DNA from: an uncultured Campylobacter sp.
GTDB lineage: Bacteria; Campylobacterota; Campylobacteria; Campylobacterales; Campylobacteraceae
Length of the DNA stretch: 64,000 bases
Reading direction: 5' to 3'
Assembly (NCBI RefSeq): GCF_937921625.1
Contig: NZ_CAKZTI010000005.1
Coordinates: forward strand, 27,982 to 91,981
Shown one piece after another: positions 60,713-64,000 of this stretch. Every line of letters starts with the position of its first letter. The stretch's first letter is position 1. The position numbers and the translations under genes were made by a program. The notes under the pieces are model-generated. The model was given only the letters and a program-made list of their open reading frames with translations. It was not told where the DNA came from and searched no databases.

Positions 60713-61736
60713 TTACAATATCGCCATCGTAGGCGCTACCGGCGCCGTAGGCGAGGAGATTTTGCGCGTCTTAGACGAGATGAACTTCCCCGTGAAGGAC
60801 ATACTGCCGCTTGCAAGCGCAAAGAGCGCGGGCGAGAAGGTGGAATTCCGCGGCAAGGAATACGTCGTGAGGGAGCTTACCGACAGCACCTTCGACGAAA
60901 ACGAGATCGACATCGCATTTTTTAGCGCGGGCGGCTCCATTTCGGCGCATTATGTGCCTTTTGCTGCGGCAAGCGGCGCAGTGGTGATCGACAACACTAG
61001 CCACTTTCGCATGCAAGAAAATGTCCCGCTCGTAGTGCCCGAGTGTAATCCTCAGGATATAAAGCTATGGGAAGAGACAGGCATCATTGCTAATCCGAAC
61101 TGCTCTACCATCCAGATGGTTCAAATTCTTAAGCCGCTTGATGACGCGTTTGATATCGAGCGCGTGGATGTAAGCACCTACCAAGCGACGAGTGGCGCAG
61201 GTAAAGAGGGTATGAGCGAGCTTGTAGGGCAGTTGCAGCAGTTTTTCGCTTTTAAGCTTGATGAGTGCGAGCCGAAGGTTTTCCCGCATCAGATCGCGAT
61301 GAATGTCATCCCACACATCGACGTCTTTTTGGATAATGACTACACCAAAGAAGAGATGAAGATGGTGAACGAAACGCAAAAAATTTTGCATAAAAACTTC
61401 GCCGTTTCGGCTACCTGCGTGCGCGTGCCGGTACTTCGCAGCCACAGCGAGGCGATCACGATAAAATTTAAAAAGGATTTCGAGATTAGCCGCGTGCGTG
61501 AAATTTTAAGAAACGCGCCTAGCATCGTGCTTGTAGACGATCCGAGCAAAAACGAATATCCGATGCCGCTGCTTTCGAGCGACACGAACGAAACCTACGT
61601 CGGCAGGCTCCGCAGGGACAATTTCGACGATAAAATTCTGCATCTTTGGTGCAGCGCCGATCAGATCCGCGTCGGAGCGGCTACGAACGCCGTGCGCATC
61701 GCGCTTCGCTGGATCGATATGCAGCAAGACAAGTAG
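60705..61736 (+). CDS. asd: Aspartate-semialdehyde dehydrogenase
   Basis: The 343-residue enzyme reduces aspartyl phosphate to the semialdehyde in Lys/Met/Thr and peptidoglycan precursor synthesis. Motifs: NAD(P) loop VGATGAVGEEIL, catalytic Cys in IANPNCSTIQM, and QATSGAGKEGM. The ATG sits inside the gyrA end after AAAAGGAGGAGAGG, so it may be coupled to gyrA. A hairpin lies between it and the yqhA-type gene. Confidence 0.97.
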   Translation: MSSYNIAIVGATGAVGEEILRVLDEMNFPVKDILPLASAKSAGEKVEFRGKEYVVRELTDSTFDENEIDIAFFSAGGSISAHYVPFAAASGAVVIDNTSHFRMQENVPLVVPECNPQDIKLWEETGIIANPNCSTIQMVQILKPLDDAFDIERVDVSTYQATSGAGKEGMSELVGQLQQFFAFKLDECEPKVFPHQIAMNVIPHIDVFLDNDYTKEEMKMVNETQKILHKNFAVSATCVRVPVLRSHSEAITIKFKKDFEISRVREILRNAPSIVLVDDPSKNEYPMPLLSSDTNETYVGRLRRDNFDDKILHLWCSADQIRVGAATNAVRIALRWIDMQQDK

Positions 61737-61859
61737 GATAAATTTAGCAAGGCTGCCGAGCCTTTGTGCGCGGATACAGTCGCGCGCATGATTTCGGCGC
61801 CGAAGACTGGCGAATAAAATTTGCAAATTGGTCTAATTAAAATTTAAGACCGCGAGCTG

Positions 61860-61891
61860 AAATTTTGCGCCTTTAACCTGGCGCAAAATTT
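61860..61891 (+). terminator. Hairpin after asd
   Basis: AAATTTTGCGCC and GGCGCAAAATTT form a perfect 12-bp stem with an 8-base loop about 125 bases past asd. No U run follows, so termination is uncertain. Confidence 0.6.
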
Positions 61892-62041
61892 TAAAGACTC
61901 AAACGGACGCGATTAAATGGGGTAAATTTACGCGATTGCAAACGAGCGTAAATTTAAACGAACACTTCGGCATAGAGCGGCTTTTAAATTTATACATTCG
62001 TTTGCGGAGCAGCTAATCCCGAATTAAAATTTAAGGAAGAA

Positions 62042-62533
62042 ATGAAAGCTATATTTGAAAAATTTTTGCTTTGTAGCAAGTCTCTAACGCTTCTGCCTGT
62101 TATTTTTTGTGTTGCGGCTAGTGCGACGATATTTGTGATGGCAAGCTACGAAATCGGCTCGGCGCTTTATAAAATCGTGGATTGTTTTCTAGCGCCGCAG
62201 AGCGAGCGAGCGCTTTATATTGGCATTTTAAGCGAAATAATAACGGCGATCGATCTGTATCTGGTCGCCATCGTGTTGCTAATCTTCGTATTTGGAATTT
62301 ATGAGCTGTTTATTGACGAGTTTGTGGATCTAAATTTGCAAGTTTTAAAGATCGCCTCGCTGGATGAGCTAAAGCATAAACTCGGCAGCGTCATCATAAT
62401 GGTGCTCGTAGTGGATTTTTTCAAGCGAATTTTGCACACCGATTTTACTACCCCTTTGGATATGCTTTTGCTCGCAGGGGCTATCTTCGCGGTTTGTTTG
62501 GCTTTGTATATTTTGAGTAAATTTAAAGGATAA
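62042..62533 (+). CDS. YqhA-family (UPF0114) inner-membrane protein
   Basis: The 163-residue product has about four membrane helices (about 16-36, 60-100, 115-130, 138-158) and the FGIYELFIDEF segment typical of UPF0114/YqhA. Function unknown. AAGGAAGAA precedes the ATG. It is 2 bases upstream of hemE and probably co-transcribed, although nothing links the two functionally. Confidence 0.82.
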   Translation: MKAIFEKFLLCSKSLTLLPVIFCVAASATIFVMASYEIGSALYKIVDCFLAPQSERALYIGILSEIITAIDLYLVAIVLLIFVFGIYELFIDEFVDLNLQVLKIASLDELKHKLGSVIIMVLVVDFFKRILHTDFTTPLDMLLLAGAIFAVCLALYILSKFKG

Positions 62534-62535
62534 AA

Positions 62536-63582
62536 ATGGTTTTCATCGACGCATGCTTCGGCAAAGAGACCCCATACACGCCTATTTGGATGATGCGCCA
62601 GGCGGGGCGCTACCTGCCGCAATACATGGCGGTGCGCGAGAGGGCGGGCGATTTTTTGAGCCTGTGTCGCGACTATCGCGCCGCTAGCGAGGTGACGATC
62701 CAACCCGTGGAGATTTTGGGCGTCGATGCGGCGATACTTTTTAGCGATATCTTGGTCGTGCCGATGCAGATGGGGATGGATCTGCGCTTCGAAGCGGGCG
62801 AGGGGCCGCGCTTTAGCGATCCGATCCGCTCTCAGGGCGATCTAGCGCGCCTTGATCCGCAAAAGGCCGCGGCAGAGCTCGGATACGTTTATGATACGAT
62901 CTCGCTTACTCGCTCGCGCCTTGCCGCGGATAAAGCGCTCATCGGCTTTTGCGGCGCGCCGTGGACGATCGCTACTTATATGATCGAGGGCGGCAGCAGC
63001 AAAAATTACGCCGTTTGCAAAAGGATGCTCTACGAAAATCCGCAGCTTTTGCATGAAATTTTGCGCCTCGTTACGGAGGCGACGAAGCTTTATCTGGCGC
63101 GCCAAATCGACTCGGGCGTCAATGCGGTGCAGATTTTTGATAGCTGGGCGGGCGCGCTGGAGCCGAGCGCATACGAGGAGTTTGGCTGGCGATACATCCT
63201 AGAAATCACGGAATTTTTAAAGGCGAAATTCCCGCATATCCCGCTCATCGTCTTTGCCAAAGGCACGGGCGCGCAGATGTCGCGGCTGAGTGGTATCGCG
63301 GAGCAGCGAGGTGAAGCGAGCTTTGACGTATGGGGCGTGGATTGGAGCACTCCTATGGGGCTTGCGCGCGAGCAGCTCGGGGGCAAATTTGCGCTTCAAG
63401 GCAACCTGGAGCCGATGCGGCTATACGACCGCGGCGCGATAGAATCGGGCGTGCGCGAGATTTTAACGGCGATGAAGGGTGCCGCGCATATCTTTAATCT
63501 AGGGCATGGAATTTTGCCCGACGTAAGCGTGCAAAACGCCAAATATCTGGTGGATCTGGTGCACGAGCTAAGCGCGCGCTAA
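62536..63582 (+). CDS. hemE: Uroporphyrinogen decarboxylase
   Basis: The 348-residue TIM-barrel enzyme makes coproporphyrinogen III in haem synthesis. Motifs are MRQAGRYLPQYM, ILFSDILVVP, GFCGAPWTIATYMIEGG, FDSWAG and FNLGHGILPD. Length is standard. AAAGGATAAA precedes the ATG, right after yqhA. No further gene is seen to the end of the window. Confidence 0.97.
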   Translation: MVFIDACFGKETPYTPIWMMRQAGRYLPQYMAVRERAGDFLSLCRDYRAASEVTIQPVEILGVDAAILFSDILVVPMQMGMDLRFEAGEGPRFSDPIRSQGDLARLDPQKAAAELGYVYDTISLTRSRLAADKALIGFCGAPWTIATYMIEGGSSKNYAVCKRMLYENPQLLHEILRLVTEATKLYLARQIDSGVNAVQIFDSWAGALEPSAYEEFGWRYILEITEFLKAKFPHIPLIVFAKGTGAQMSRLSGIAEQRGEASFDVWGVDWSTPMGLAREQLGGKFALQGNLEPMRLYDRGAIESGVREILTAMKGAAHIFNLGHGILPDVSVQNAKYLVDLVHELSAR

Positions 63583-64000
63583 AACCTGATTTTGCGATAG
63601 CCTGCTTGCGGCGCGCCACTGTGAAATTTCATAGAGCTGTAATTTAAAATTTCATTCGCTTGTGTCGCTTGCTTTGCTTTAGTGCAATTTTTCCGCTGTC
63701 TATAAATTTTAAATTTTGCACCGTTTTCACGCTGCCAAAACAGCTGCGGAATGCAAAGCTTTAAATTTTAAAATTCTGCGCCGTTTTGGCGAGGCAGTAT
63801 CGCTAAATTTTAAAATTTAGCCGCAGTTTGAAATTTTATGCCGAGCGAGGATCTGAAATTCTACGCGCTGTGTCCACGGCGGCGTAAAATACCGCAAGCT
63901 TGCGAGCTAAATTTAGCCTGCGCCTTAAATTTATAGCTCGCGCACCCTAAATTTAAGGATAAATTCAAAGCTCTAAGCTTAAAATTTCGCCGTAGCGGGG
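63583..64000. other. AAATTT-rich tail of the window, no gene
   Basis: The last 418 bases are dense in TTTAAATTTTAAAATT-type words with GC spacers. No coding frame or RNA is supported. Confidence 0.4.

Noticed and set aside
1..64000. CRISPR array, insertion sequence or prophage
   Set aside because: No regularly spaced identical repeats, transposase, integrase or phage structural genes were seen; the short direct repeats found are pairs, not arrays with spacers.

Overview
The window reads as chromosomal DNA of an epsilonproteobacterium, most likely an oral-type Campylobacter with moderate GC (C. gracilis, C. showae and C. rectus are the kind of species I have in mind; the species is an inference). 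The grounds are gene content and order (from memory, pheS-pheT-aroA-ispH-rpsA-serA, DUF465/rpmB/rpe/dnaQ, lon-bamD and comF-gyrA all match C. jejuni blocks), TATAAT -10 boxes without clear -35 boxes, GyrA with Thr86/Asp90 numbering as in C. jejuni, and strong enrichment of AAATTT/TTTAAA words. No rRNA, CRISPR array, insertion sequence or prophage is visible. One tRNA, Ser(GCU), is present.

Layout. 1-4.7 kb: the end of an acyl-CoA dehydratase activase-type protein, a lipoprotein, tRNA-Ser, a cell-shape pair (M23 peptidase and bactofilin) and Dps. 5.2-14.6 kb: HIT protein, then a housekeeping run pheS-pheT-aroA-ispH-rpsA-serA with overlapping or closely spaced genes. 15.2-20.5 kb: a DUF3137 membrane protein and a metal locus in which a Fur-like regulator diverges from znuA, which is followed by a DUF1007-NicO permease fusion; no znuB/znuC is seen. 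21.3-26 kb: DUF465 protein, argJ, a K+ channel, rpmB, then rpe and dnaQ. 26.7-32.8 kb: glycerate kinase, GntP permease, a 1-kb gap holding a decayed EamA fragment, Sua5-like protein, EamA permease and a membrane protein. 33-46.2 kb: lon-bamD, then in the opposite direction three prepilin-like genes with a ribosome hibernation factor (one operon ending in a terminator), then a 2033-residue secreted protein with its own terminator. 46.9-64 kb: lepA, hypothetical proteins, prs, dnaX, a YajG-like lipoprotein, comF, gyrA, asd, yqhA and hemE.

The most unusual part is 36.5-46.2 kb: two Glu5-containing prepilins, a third prepilin lacking Glu5 (as tip pseudopilins such as GspK do) and a very large exported protein unlike any family I can name with confidence. 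The arrangement resembles a minor-pilin tip complex with an adhesin (the PilV/W/X-PilY1 logic), but the large protein shows no recognisable PilY1 signature. The base composition of the giant gene looks lower in GC than its neighbours.

Other recurring themes: low-complexity linkers inserted into conserved proteins (DnaX, Lon, GyrA, the NicO fusion), and long gaps (0.3-1 kb) filled with degenerate AAATTT-rich repeats, hairpins, short direct repeats and at least one demonstrable gene relic.
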